64,000 nucleotides of DNA, taken from the NCBI RefSeq assembly GCF_002499975.2, contig NZ_CP052766.1, forward strand, positions 2,728,001 to 2,792,000, in the 5' to 3' direction. Below the pieces are notes generated by a model. The model did no database searches. It was not told where the DNA came from and saw only the letters and a list, made by a program, of their open reading frames with translations. A program made the position numbers and the translations under genes. Positions within the stretch are counted from its first letter, which is position 1; the number at the start of each line of letters is the position of its first letter. The stretch is from Alteromonas pelagimontana (GTDB taxonomy: Bacteria; Pseudomonadota; Gammaproteobacteria; Enterobacterales; Alteromonadaceae). Below are positions 26,028 to 35,163 of this stretch, piece by piece.

Positions 26028-28221
26028 AATTTTCTCCTGGTGGATTTTTACTTGTGGGTGAGGGGGACGACAATACTGCGGAGTGGGGCACTTCACACAG
26101 CGTACCGTTTCGTAACAAATAGATGCGATCTGCCATAGCGATGGTTTCCGATCGGTGAGCGACGACAACGCGAGTGATCGCCAAGGCCTTGAGATGTTGA
26201 TTAATCGCAGCTTCGTTGTTGAGGTCGAGATGGCTGCTCGCCTCATCAAGAAACAGTATTTTCGGTTGACGATACAAGGCCCTGGCTAGCAATAATCTTT
26301 GCAACTGGCCGCCACTTAATGTGCTTCCCATATCGCCCACTAGCGTCTGATATTGCATGGGCATTGCCATTATTTCTTCATGGATGCACGCTTTAAGGGC
26401 GGCTTGTACCATCCGTTCAAAATCCGGTGAGTCGGTAAAGCAGGTAATGTTGTCCATGATACTGCCGCTTAAGCAGTTATCATCTTGCAGGACCGATGAT
26501 GTCAGTTGACGAAATACACCTGCACTGAACACTGAATCGCCGCCATACAGCACGTCACCTTGGCTTGGCGGTAACAATCCCATTAAACATTTCAGAAGCG
26601 TAGTTTTGCCGGCTCCACTTGGACCCACAATCGCGACAGTGGAACCTGCTTCTATTGTAAGGTTTATGTTTTCAAATACAGGCGCGTCTGCCGGGCTGTA
26701 GCGATAGCATAAATCTTTTATTACAAGGGGACGGGTTGGAGCGTCAATAATGTTGTCGCTAAGCTGAGGCAGTGACGGCGCGGTTTGTAAAAACGACTCT
26801 TGCTTAGTAAAGACAATATCCGCCAGACGTTCAAAATGAACAGCAACCATTTTAAACTCTATCGCTTTGTTGATCAGGCCATCAATTGCAGTAATAAAAC
26901 GGGTTTTATAGGCGATAAAAGCGTAGAGCATTCCTACCGTCATCGCGTTATCCATCACTTCAGTGGCAGCAAAATAAATAATTAATATATTTTCAAAACC
27001 AAATAACAGCTGATTCAGGCAAGAAACGCTGATATCCCATTTCCCCAAGCGAATGTCCGTGTTGATAGTATCGGCCAGCTTGTTCTGCCACTGACTTTGG
27101 CGATTCATCTCCTGGCCAAATTGCTTTACCGTCTGAATGGCTCTTATCGACTCCATAAAATGGCTTTGCTCTTTGGCAGCAATCGAAATGCGCTCCGCGT
27201 TAAGCCGCTTCATTGTGCTGATCAGGGCAATACGCGCAGCGAGGTAAATCAGTACTACCACTGCAACAATGCCACTTAATGTCACTGAATACACCATCAT
27301 TACTGCTAAGGTCACCAGGGCCAATAAGCCATCCAGTACAGCAGTGACAACCCCTACCGTTAGCAGCTCCCGAACTTGGGATAAGGAGCCGAAGCGTGAA
27401 ACTACGTCGCCCATATGCCGCTTTGAGAAGTAGCTGACAGGCAGCCGAATCAGGTGGTGAAAAACATTGGCTGACATCTGCTGATGTAAGCGAGAAGATA
27501 GGGCGAGAATTGCCATTCTACGTAGTACCGACGTGGCTGACTCTATCAGTAGCAGCATACCAAAACCGAGTGCCAGCACTAGCAGCAGGTCTCGCTGTTG
27601 GCGAAGCAAAACATCATCAATGACTGTTTGCATATAGTAAGGGCTGGCAATGGCAAAAAGCTGAATTAAAGCGGAAAGAGCAAACAGGATCAGTAAATGC
27701 CGTTTGAGTCCAACAATCCGCTGCCAAAAATGCCGTAGTGTTAACGTCGGTGCTTGTCTGGCTGGCTTGAATTCTGACGTTGGGGTAATTTCAAGAGCGA
27801 TTCCGGTAAAATGATTGCCGACATCGTCCCAGTTTAGCGCACGCTCACCTAAGGCGGGGTCATGGATAACTACGCCCCGCTGAGACACTTTAGTCAGTAC
27901 TACAAAATGCTGTAAATCCCAATGAAGGATACATGGAAGCGTCAATTGCTTTACGTGCTCAGTTTCCAGTTTTAGTGCGCGGGCACTGAGGCCCATATCC
28001 GCAGCCATGTCCATAATACTTTTGAGTGTGGCGCCACGCAGCGAGACACCATATTTCTGACGTAGCTCTGTCATATCGCTACCATCTTTGAAGTAACGAG
28101 CAATCATGCACAGGCAGGCCAAGCCACATTCTGCCGCTTCCGATTGAAATACCATAGGCACTGCGCGCCGGCGAATGATTGACAGAGACAGCGGGGGCAA
28201 ATTAAGAGGGATTGCAGTCAT
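26020..28221 (-). CDS. peptidase-containing ABC transporter (C39 bacteriocin-type exporter)
   Basis: A 733-residue PCAT that cleaves Gly-Gly leaders and exports the product. The C39 peptidase domain (about 20-145) has Gln26 and Cys32 (QSEAAECGLACL), His105 (LQHFVVL) and Asp121 (IHDPALG), all the expected catalytic residues. Then come about six transmembrane helices (from about 165 to 455), and an ATPase with Walker A GPSGAGKTT from residue 533, signature LSGGQ at about 635, Walker B LFLDEAS near 657 and an H-loop (VAHRSE). Overlaps its HlyD partner by one base and the LuxR gene by eight. The catalytic Cys means it is a true peptidase, unlike the degenerate RTX (HlyB) type. Confidence 0.93.
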   Translation of the reverse strand: MTAIPLNLPPLSLSIIRRRAVPMVFQSEAAECGLACLCMIARYFKDGSDMTELRQKYGVSLRGATLKSIMDMAADMGLSARALKLETEHVKQLTLPCILHWDLQHFVVLTKVSQRGVVIHDPALGERALNWDDVGNHFTGIALEITPTSEFKPARQAPTLTLRHFWQRIVGLKRHLLILFALSALIQLFAIASPYYMQTVIDDVLLRQQRDLLLVLALGFGMLLLIESATSVLRRMAILALSSRLHQQMSANVFHHLIRLPVSYFSKRHMGDVVSRFGSLSQVRELLTVGVVTAVLDGLLALVTLAVMMVYSVTLSGIVAVVVLIYLAARIALISTMKRLNAERISIAAKEQSHFMESIRAIQTVKQFGQEMNRQSQWQNKLADTINTDIRLGKWDISVSCLNQLLFGFENILIIYFAATEVMDNAMTVGMLYAFIAYKTRFITAIDGLINKAIEFKMVAVHFERLADIVFTKQESFLQTAPSLPQLSDNIIDAPTRPLVIKDLCYRYSPADAPVFENINLTIEAGSTVAIVGPSGAGKTTLLKCLMGLLPPSQGDVLYGGDSVFSAGVFRQLTSSVLQDDNCLSGSIMDNITCFTDSPDFERMVQAALKACIHEEIMAMPMQYQTLVGDMGSTLSGGQLQRLLLARALYRQPKILFLDEASSHLDLNNEAAINQHLKALAITRVVVAHRSETIAMADRIYLLRNGTLCEVPHSAVLSSPSPTSKNPPGENYD

Positions 28222-29474
28222 TATAGTCTCCCCGTGAGGCTTAGCAGGGGTTCAAATAACCACTCTACCAACGTACGTTCAGCAAGGGTGATATCCGCTG
28301 AGAAGGTCATTCCCGATTTCAACGGCACTTGATTGCCAAAGGCGGTAACTTGCTGGTCTTCCAGTTGAGCCCGCACCAGATATACAGGCTCGTTTACGGC
28401 CACCGGAGAATTTGTCAGCTCGCCGGGAAGAATGACCGTATTTGACATAGCCGTCACTTTGCCTTTGTGTAGGCCAAACTTTTGATAAGGAAAGGCGTCA
28501 TAACGAAGATCGATGGGTTGACCCTGCTGCACAAAGCCTGCAGCTCTGACGGGGATCAGCATTCGCGCTTCAATTTTCAAATCGAATGGCAGCAAGGTTA
28601 GCAATGGCAGGTTGTTACCGACGTACTGACCTTCATTGACTTGTAAGTTGGAAACAATGCCGGACATACTTGCTTTAATGACATGGCGGCTTTGGCTGCT
28701 AATTTGCGCAACCCGCTGATTAATATCGCTTAGAGAGCTCTGTAAACCGGCCAGCGTGTTTGCCGATTCTGCTGGAAACTGCACCAATAAAAGCTGCTTT
28801 TCTTCCAAGGCTTGGGCGTTACTGAGATATTCACGCTCCAGTTGTTTTAGCTCTTGCAAGATACTCAGGTAACTGGCTCTGGCAGAGCGGGATTCCTGTT
28901 GCGCCACATTTTGATGAGAAGCTAGTTTACTGATGGCTTCCTGCTGTTCTTTTGCAATATTTAAGCGCTCTTGCGTTAATAGTTTAAGGTCTTTAAGTTG
29001 CGTTAAATCCTGTTCAAGAGAAGCAATGGTATTTTTAAGTTGCGCGAATTTTCGCTTATTTATGGTCTTGATACGCGCTATTTGAGACGAAAGCAAAGCT
29101 ATTTGCTTCTGGTATTCATCCAGCAAGGTGTTCTCAAGACTGCCGCCACTAGCCATTTGGGAGGCGCTATCAATAATCATCAAGGGTTGGCCTTTCTCTA
29201 CCCGCTGACCATCCTTCACCAGTAGACGCTGAACGTTTCCGCTGTTGGCATCAGCATACAGCCGGATAACGCCCTGAGGCGGCTCCAGCCATCCTGTAAC
29301 CGTGGTCTGACGACTATAATGACTTGAAAACAGGTACCAGGTCACCACCGCTAACCAAGCTAATAATAAACTAACGATTACCTGCATTGAGAGCTTTGGG
29401 ATTAGCAATATGTCGCCTTGTAGCCGACTATTTTGAAAGGCCAATGCCTGTTGCCTGAAAAGTCCTTTTCTCAT
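28221..29474 (-). CDS. HlyD-family adaptor of the peptide exporter
   Basis: A 417-residue periplasmic adaptor of the kind that pairs with C39 ABC exporters. A cytoplasmic N-terminal arm is followed by one helix (about 29-50), a biotinyl-lipoyl half motif (LVKDGQRVEKGQPLMIID), a long coiled-coil hairpin (about 115-270, Gln/Leu/Glu rich), the second lipoyl half (SGIVSNLQVNEGQYVG) and a beta-barrel C-terminal domain. It links the inner membrane exporter to an outer membrane channel such as TolC, which is not encoded here. It is the first long gene of the cluster. Confidence 0.9.
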   Translation of the reverse strand: MRKGLFRQQALAFQNSRLQGDILLIPKLSMQVIVSLLLAWLAVVTWYLFSSHYSRQTTVTGWLEPPQGVIRLYADANSGNVQRLLVKDGQRVEKGQPLMIIDSASQMASGGSLENTLLDEYQKQIALLSSQIARIKTINKRKFAQLKNTIASLEQDLTQLKDLKLLTQERLNIAKEQQEAISKLASHQNVAQQESRSARASYLSILQELKQLEREYLSNAQALEEKQLLLVQFPAESANTLAGLQSSLSDINQRVAQISSQSRHVIKASMSGIVSNLQVNEGQYVGNNLPLLTLLPFDLKIEARMLIPVRAAGFVQQGQPIDLRYDAFPYQKFGLHKGKVTAMSNTVILPGELTNSPVAVNEPVYLVRAQLEDQQVTAFGNQVPLKSGMTFSADITLAERTLVEWLFEPLLSLTGRL

Positions 29475-29595
29475 AACACCTTTTTTTCCTGCTATCGAAG
29501 TCCCAGAAGCTCTCTGTCACTTTAGCGTTGTAAAGGGTTCGATGAAGTACCTGACCAGTCACATCCATGCTGAAACTAAAAATCCTTGGCATCAT
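29428..29595 (-). CDS. possible 55-residue leader ORF upstream of the hlyD gene
   Basis: ATG at 29595 is preceded by AAGGAGG (11 bases spacing) and the frame runs 55 codons into the start of the HlyD gene in another frame, ending at 29428. The peptide (starting MMPRIFSFSMDVTG) resembles nothing known and has no Gly-Gly site. The good Shine-Dalgarno is the only support; it may be a regulatory leader peptide or chance. Confidence 0.2.
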   Translation of the reverse strand: MMPRIFSFSMDVTGQVLHRTLYNAKVTESFWDFDSRKKRCYEKRTFQATGIGLSK

Positions 29596-29640
29596 AATCC
29601 GTGACGCCTCCTTTTTTGCTAAACCAGGTACTCATCGAAC
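29537..29640. repeat. long imperfect inverted repeat upstream of the peptide cluster
   Basis: GTTCGATGAAGTACCTG (29537-29553) is matched in inverse by CAGGTACTCATCGAAC (29625-29640) with a single-base indel, across a 71-base spacer. It lies 63-166 bases upstream of the hlyD start, where the operon promoter should be. It could be a regulator's paired site, a cruciform, or crossover sites of an invertible segment; no invertase is visible. Confidence 0.65.
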
Positions 29641-30066
29641 ATGTGTCAGTCATCCGTGCTGACGAAGTCAACTTTACGCAAACTCCGGGAGCGCTGGCTA
29701 ATGTTGAAAGGACAATGCGCGCCAGAATGGCGCTGAGCGGCGATACTGGCCGATTATTTACAATGATGTCTCTTTATTGATAGCGCTTTTTTAGGCGCAG
29801 AGGAGTACGGAAACCGAAGACATGGTGCGATACGCGAGGCAGCAAAACTATATTAATCCATAGGAATAATTGATCATTCAGCGAGAGTTGAAAGACACTT
29901 CAGCGTTACTGAAAAAAAAGAATGGTGCTGCTTCGAAGCGGGCAATGTAAAGAAGCGGCTTTAAAAATTCCCTCAAAGGGAAGGTGGCATTATCAATGAT
30001 GATTGGTGTAAACCGAGCGAATTGAAAGAACGAAAGAATGGTAAATGGCTGTCGCCAATATTTTTT
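29641..30066. other. intergenic region right of the peptide cluster
   Basis: About 425 bases between the cluster and the amidohydrolase terminator. A 59-codon plus-strand frame from GTG 29601 to 29780 lacks a ribosome-binding site. A small hairpin TTCCCT-CAA-AGGGAA occurs near 29970. No second precursor gene with a Gly-Gly leader was found. Confidence 0.4.
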
Positions 30067-30093
30067 AAAAAAAAGCCGCTCCAAGTGAGCGGC
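30067..30093 (-). terminator. rho-independent terminator of the amidohydrolase gene
   Basis: On the minus strand GCCGCTC, loop ACTTG, GAGCGGC, then eight T: a textbook intrinsic terminator 75 bases past the stop codon. Confidence 0.92.
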
Positions 30094-30167
30094 ATAAACC
30101 TGGGCCTGATTGATCTAGGCAATTTTGCAGCGATTACGGATTCTTAATACCAGGCCCTTATGATACG

Positions 30168-33100
30168 TTAGTGATGCCAGTGATACTTATGCGCTTTCGC
30201 TTCTATTTCATTAGCAGTACCTTCAGGCATAAACGCCTGATTATCCTGCTCGAAGAAAAACGGTTTACGACGGGCTTTGCTACCTACTTCATTCATCGTA
30301 GCCGCTTCAAATATGCGACCATTGAGTACGGTGTATTCTACGTACTCGCTACGATGTATATTTTTGAGCACGTCGCCGTCAATAATCGCCATGTCAGCTA
30401 ACTTACCTTTTTCTATACTGCCAATGTCTTTACCCATTCCCAAATGAGTAGCGCCATCAATAGTCGCCGCACGCAAAGCTTCCCAAGGGGTGAATCCGCC
30501 CTGATTCATTAGCCATAGTTCCCAATGCGCCGCCAATCCTTCGCGCTGACCGTGAGCGCCGATATGAATGCTTACACCGTTTTCACGCAATTCCTTGGCG
30601 TATTTTGCGACGTAAACATGGTTATACTGATTGTCAGGAGCCGTGGGACGTCGAATGGCTCTCGCATCCAGCAGATAAGAAGGTGTGTAACGTAACAAAC
30701 GGGGGTTTTTCCACACTTCCGTGCGATCATACATGTATTCTTCTCCCATCATTCCCCCGTAAGACACTACGAACGTTGGTGTGTAGCCAGATTGGGTGGC
30801 ACTCCATAACTGAGTTAAATCACTGTAGCCCCTTGGAATAGGCAAGCTGTGTTCGAGGCTAGTATGACCATCTACCACCATGGTAATATTTTGCTGTAGC
30901 TTACCGCCGCCTTCCGGAACGACCATCATTTCCTGTTTGCGCGCCGCCCAAAGAATTTCCTGACGTTGTGAGCGAGCGGGCTGGTTATAGCTTTTTACCG
31001 AAATAGCGCCAGCATCCTTTAACCGCTGAACATGAAAATAAGCGTCATCATAGTTATTGATAATAGCTTTATAACCTAACGCTTCTGCGCCATACAGAAT
31101 GGCACCTGTAGAGTAAATTCGGGGGGCGACAATTTTTCCTTTACGCTGAAGCTCGGCGGCAGCGAAAATTTCTGTGGTGTCGTTTGAAGGGTCGTGAATG
31201 GTGGTTACGCCGAAAGCTACGTTGGAGTACTGCCCCCAGTTCTGCTGCGGAATAATCTCGTTGCGACCTTGGGCGCCGTGAGCATGAGCATCAACCATGC
31301 CTGGGATCACAGTTTTGCCGGTGGTATCAATTTGCATGGCTTCATCAGGAATACGAACCTCTCCCATTTTGCCCACCGCTTCAATACGATTGTCTTTCAT
31401 AAGCACAACACCGTTTTCAATGACTTCCTGGGTATTGTCTGCATTTCGCATAGTCACCACAGTGCCGCCAACCAATGCTTTATAGCCGGTAGGTTTATCT
31501 GCCTTTTCTTTAAATGAAAGGTCTACGCCAGCTTTTTCCGGCTCAGGTAGGGTCCCGTTATCACCGTTCCCGCTAACAAACTCGAACGCATCTTTGATAT
31601 CACGTTCGTAGTAGTGAGGGCCGTGAAACCATCCCACGGACGAATTATCAGGGCTCCACGTTAAATATTCCCCGGCTCGGGCAGAAAGTTGTTTAACGGG
31701 CAGTGAAGTCATATCGGGCGCAATGGTAATTTTTTTGCCATTATCAACGAAGGGCGTTAAGTACGTTTTAAACTGATACACGAATGCCACCCACTTCTTG
31801 TCGTGAGAGAGGCGATATTCGCTGACTTTGTCTGCGCCATACAGGTGAACGCGCTTATCGTTTCCTTGTAAATTTACACTGCTGAGCTGAGTTTCCGGAT
31901 ACGGCGTTCCACTTACCGATTCAGTAAAATAAACGCGATCACTGTTGCCAGCAAAGTGGGGCTCAGAACCGCTTTCCGATATTTTTGTTTCTGTTCCTTT
32001 ATCAAGATTAGCAACATAAAGCCCGGGTTCCACCGAATATTTTGGATCAAGTAGGTAGCCGCCATCAAATTTACGGAAAACGATCAGTTTGCCATCGGTT
32101 GAAAAGCTTGGCTCAATGTAATGACCTGGCTGCCTGGTGATGACTTTTCCCTTACCGCCTTTTGCCGCAACAACTCTAACGTCACCTAACTCCTGGTCAT
32201 TCCAGGTTGTATAGACGATATTTTTGCCATCATTGGAATAGCGAGGAAAATATTCATCGTGCTCATTTTGCTTCGTTAGGCGCTTAATTTTGCCCGATTG
32301 CACATCACGCACATAAAGCTTTCCCAAAGCCTGAAACAATATCGATTTGCCGTCGGGAGACTTTTGCGACCAGCGAGTCATTTTTACATCAAATTCGTCG
32401 GGGGCGACATCTACATCAAAACGCAGCGCATCGGCGTACTTTACAGTCGCTTCTACTTCCACATCGATATCAGCAATTCCTTTGCTGCTAACATCTATCT
32501 TGTGAAACTTTCCGCCTGTCCAATAAATAATTGCGGAAGAATCTGGCATCCAATCAAAGTAAGCATAATATCCTTCAGAGCCAAAACCTTCTTGCATGTC
32601 ACGTTCTAATGTCAGCGTAAGAGGCGTTTCTAAACCGGTTTCCAGTTCTTTGAGAAATAGCCCGGTTTTGTTTTTCACCCGGCGGATAAAAGCGATGTAT
32701 TTTCCGTCTGGAGAAGGCGTAGGAACGATAGCGCCACCGGTTCCGCTAATGACGTTGGTTTCTTCACCGGTTTGGCGATCAAAACGGGCAACAGCAAAAA
32801 TTCCTTCAAGTGGGTTGCGGTTGTAGTCGAATCCCGCTCCTGGCAATGTGTTCTTGGTGTAATAAATATACCGGCCATCCGCAGAGAAAACCGGATCGGC
32901 TATATTTTGCTGATCGCTTGGGCCATGCTCGCGGGCTTTTATCTGCAGGCCATCACTCCCTGCTTTATGAAACATCCATATTTCACCGGCTGGAATGCTG
33001 CGGCTGGACATAATACCCTTAGTTGCCACTAAATAGTTGCCATCAGGGCTCCACTTTGGTGAATGGATAAGATTATTTTTTTCCTGACTTACCTGATGGA

Positions 33101-33509
33101 GATTTTTGCCATCACTGTCCATTACCCATATATTTGATAAGCCTCCCCGATCCGAAATAAAGGCTATCTGGCTGCCATCCGGAGAAATAGTGGGTTCGAT
33201 GTTCCACGCAAAGTCTTGTGTAAGCGCAGTAGCTTTACCGCCTTTGATGTCGACTTTGTACAGATCGCCGAGCATATCAAAAACCATATATTTACCATCT
33301 GGAGAAATATCCAGGCTCGACCAGGTGGTTTCGTTGGTTTTTATTTTAACTTCGTTAAGGTCAAAAGGCGGATTCAAAACATCCCATTTCTCCGTATCCG
33401 GCTTTGCTTCATTCTTGGTATCTTGAGCAAAACCAGGTAATGCTGGAACAAAGCCTAGCAACAGCCCCAAAGCTGTTGCGGCAATTGCCTGTCGTGAGGT
33501 TTTTATCAT
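30168..33509 (-). CDS. secreted TolB-propeller amidohydrolase
   Basis: An 1113-residue exported enzyme. A signal peptide (1-28, ending PGFAQ) is followed by about 600 residues of TolB/PD40 beta-propeller repeats, recognisable as recurring SPDGKYIAF-type motifs, and then a composite-domain amidohydrolase (from about 680) with VIPGMVDAHAHG (metal-binding His pair), the His of TIHDPSND, SLEHSLP and a late IHIGAHGQREG. Proteins with this fusion are common in Alteromonadales and are annotated as amidohydrolases or imidazolonepropionase-like; their substrate is unknown. The gene stands alone with its own terminator, so it is unlikely to belong to the peptide cluster. Confidence 0.9.
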   Translation of the reverse strand: MIKTSRQAIAATALGLLLGFVPALPGFAQDTKNEAKPDTEKWDVLNPPFDLNEVKIKTNETTWSSLDISPDGKYMVFDMLGDLYKVDIKGGKATALTQDFAWNIEPTISPDGSQIAFISDRGGLSNIWVMDSDGKNLHQVSQEKNNLIHSPKWSPDGNYLVATKGIMSSRSIPAGEIWMFHKAGSDGLQIKAREHGPSDQQNIADPVFSADGRYIYYTKNTLPGAGFDYNRNPLEGIFAVARFDRQTGEETNVISGTGGAIVPTPSPDGKYIAFIRRVKNKTGLFLKELETGLETPLTLTLERDMQEGFGSEGYYAYFDWMPDSSAIIYWTGGKFHKIDVSSKGIADIDVEVEATVKYADALRFDVDVAPDEFDVKMTRWSQKSPDGKSILFQALGKLYVRDVQSGKIKRLTKQNEHDEYFPRYSNDGKNIVYTTWNDQELGDVRVVAAKGGKGKVITRQPGHYIEPSFSTDGKLIVFRKFDGGYLLDPKYSVEPGLYVANLDKGTETKISESGSEPHFAGNSDRVYFTESVSGTPYPETQLSSVNLQGNDKRVHLYGADKVSEYRLSHDKKWVAFVYQFKTYLTPFVDNGKKITIAPDMTSLPVKQLSARAGEYLTWSPDNSSVGWFHGPHYYERDIKDAFEFVSGNGDNGTLPEPEKAGVDLSFKEKADKPTGYKALVGGTVVTMRNADNTQEVIENGVVLMKDNRIEAVGKMGEVRIPDEAMQIDTTGKTVIPGMVDAHAHGAQGRNEIIPQQNWGQYSNVAFGVTTIHDPSNDTTEIFAAAELQRKGKIVAPRIYSTGAILYGAEALGYKAIINNYDDAYFHVQRLKDAGAISVKSYNQPARSQRQEILWAARKQEMMVVPEGGGKLQQNITMVVDGHTSLEHSLPIPRGYSDLTQLWSATQSGYTPTFVVSYGGMMGEEYMYDRTEVWKNPRLLRYTPSYLLDARAIRRPTAPDNQYNHVYVAKYAKELRENGVSIHIGAHGQREGLAAHWELWLMNQGGFTPWEALRAATIDGATHLGMGKDIGSIEKGKLADMAIIDGDVLKNIHRSEYVEYTVLNGRIFEAATMNEVGSKARRKPFFFEQDNQAFMPEGTANEIEAKAHKYHWHH

Positions 33510-33852
33510 TTATACTTGTCCAAACCGAATTGAGTGAAGCTCTAAGTTAATGGCTTCTGTGTTAGTTTGCAAAGAAATGAGAACCCAAAGGTAGACCTTT
33601 AACTCTTCGCAAGGGCTTCGAACAGGATTAGGTCAGCTGTATTTTTATAGCGGGTGAATTGAGCAGTTGTTGATCGCAGAGAACGCGCTGAGTTTCGCAA
33701 CTGGTGGATTTTTTCAATCATGCTATGACCCTGGGGCTGAATGCCTGGTGGCACGTCTGTTGGGTTAATTAGTCGAATAATAAAAAGAATTAAAGCGCAG
33801 CCGAATGACCGACGGTATGGGAAAGTCCTATTATTCAATCGTGGTGTACTGT
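33510..33852. other. intergenic region with a possible small gene
   Basis: On the minus strand an ATG at 33721, with AGGG about 8 bases upstream, opens a 40-residue frame (MIEKIHQLRNSARSLRS...) ending at 33599; a longer start at 33838 exists. The peptide is helical and basic but unrecognised. It lies just downstream of the histidine kinase gene. Otherwise nothing is seen. Confidence 0.25.
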
Positions 33853-35163
33853 TTAACTATGACATTCCTCAGCTTGAGCGCTCTGGCTAAGCGGAAGCGT
33901 AAAGTAGAAGCTAGTTCCTTGCCCTAACTCACTTTCAACCCATACTTGCCCGTTTTGTGCTTCAACTAATCCTTTTACGATGCTTAATCCTAATCCCATA
34001 CCATTTTTCCGCGTATGCTTTGCCTGCCAAAAACGGTCAAAGGTGTGAGGCAGTTCATCGGCAGATATTCCACACCCGGTATCTTTCACACAAAAACGCG
34101 CCTCTGTGTTACGCTTTTGTACCTGCACGCTAATAGTACCGCCTTCGGGCGTAAATTTGGTAGCGTTACCAATCAGGTTAGACAAAATCTGGTGTACGCG
34201 GTCTTTGTCGCAGTGAACTTCCAAGTTCGGTTCAGTGTCGCCGATTAATTGCTGCAGCTTCGGCATCGTCAGCGTAGATAGATGGTCAATGCTCTCGTTA
34301 ACCAGCGATTTTGCGTTGTATTGATGACATTCTACTGCTAGCTGGCCAGCTTCGATACTTGCCAAGTCAAACATATCGCTGATAAGTCGCTCCATTCGAG
34401 CAGCAGAACGAGCGATCATGTCTGAAAATTTACCGACCTGGCTTGAAATTTTCCCCGTTTCAATAAGTTGTTCAAGCACAAGAGCGGTACTGGAAATTGT
34501 ATTAAGTGGATTGCGCAGGTCGTGAGAGACAATTGCCATAATTTCGTCTCGGGCCTTCACGGCTGCTTCTGCTTCAGCACGCGCTGCGCTTTCGGCTGCC
34601 TTTGCTTTTTCCAGCGCATACTGACGTTCTTTCAGTTCATCTAAGGTGTGTAGAAGTTCCTGATTTTGCTGTCGTATGATATCCAAAGGGCTCGGAGGAG
34701 CAATCTTGGCTAGTTGTTTGTTAAGTAAGTCGATGCCGGCTTTAGTAACCAAGGGTGCCGTAATCGGTAGCGCCTTTTTCAGGTATACGGTAGTACCGCT
34801 ATTTGGTCCTGTTTCCACAGAAAACTGGTCCATCACTCGTTTACAGCCTTTGAGGCCGAAAGTAGACTTACCTTTTGAGCCTCCTACGCCTCTCAGTATA
34901 CCGGGTAAATCTGTTATTCCCGGTCCCGAATCGGCGATGCTTATAGTAAGGTAAGTCGGCAAATTACCTTCTAAAGAAAATCTCGCTTTTCCGCCCTTCG
35001 CGAACATAAACGCATTTCGGGCGATTTCAGAGACAGCGGTGGATATGCGAGTCTGATCGTGCTTATCGAATTCGAGGAGCGCGCTGATCTGACGGGAACG
35101 CTGACGCACTAATACCACATCCGCTTCGGTTTCAATGTCAACGGTAAGTAACGCTACTTTCAC
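33853..35163 (-). CDS. hybrid anti-sigma-type ATPase / sensor histidine kinase
   Basis: A 436-residue protein with an unusual pair of ATPase domains. Residues 1-130 are an RsbT/RsbW-like HATPase (SEIARNAFMFAKGG; ADSGPGI; GLKGCKRVMDQF). A coiled coil (about 165-210) leads to a HisKA domain with the phospho-acceptor His in VSHDLRNPLN, then a second, classical HATPase (NLIGNATKF; DTGCGIS; GMGLGLSIVKGL). No membrane segment is present. It is the last gene of the stressosome-like operon, overlapping the phosphatase gene by four bases, and probably passes the RsbT-type signal into phosphotransfer. Confidence 0.85.
   Translation of the reverse strand: MKVALLTVDIETEADVVLVRQRSRQISALLEFDKHDQTRISTAVSEIARNAFMFAKGGKARFSLEGNLPTYLTISIADSGPGITDLPGILRGVGGSKGKSTFGLKGCKRVMDQFSVETGPNSGTTVYLKKALPITAPLVTKAGIDLLNKQLAKIAPPSPLDIIRQQNQELLHTLDELKERQYALEKAKAAESAARAEAEAAVKARDEIMAIVSHDLRNPLNTISSTALVLEQLIETGKISSQVGKFSDMIARSAARMERLISDMFDLASIEAGQLAVECHQYNAKSLVNESIDHLSTLTMPKLQQLIGDTEPNLEVHCDKDRVHQILSNLIGNATKFTPEGGTISVQVQKRNTEARFCVKDTGCGISADELPHTFDRFWQAKHTRKNGMGLGLSIVKGLVEAQNGQVWVESELGQGTSFYFTLPLSQSAQAEECHS

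Noticed and set aside
26020..28221. Reading the exporter as an RTX toxin (HlyB-like) secretion ATPase
   Set aside because: The C39 catalytic Cys, His and Asp are all present, whereas HlyB-type proteins lack the Cys; no RTX repeat gene is nearby.
29601..29780. Plus-strand 59-codon frame from GTG 29601 next to the peptide cluster, considered as a second precursor
   Set aside because: No Shine-Dalgarno, no Gly-Gly leader, opposite strand to the cluster.
29878..30084. Minus-strand frame of 68 codons in the gap right of the peptide cluster
   Set aside because: It starts inside the amidohydrolase terminator and is unusually rich in Phe/Arg from AT-rich DNA; unlikely to be a gene.
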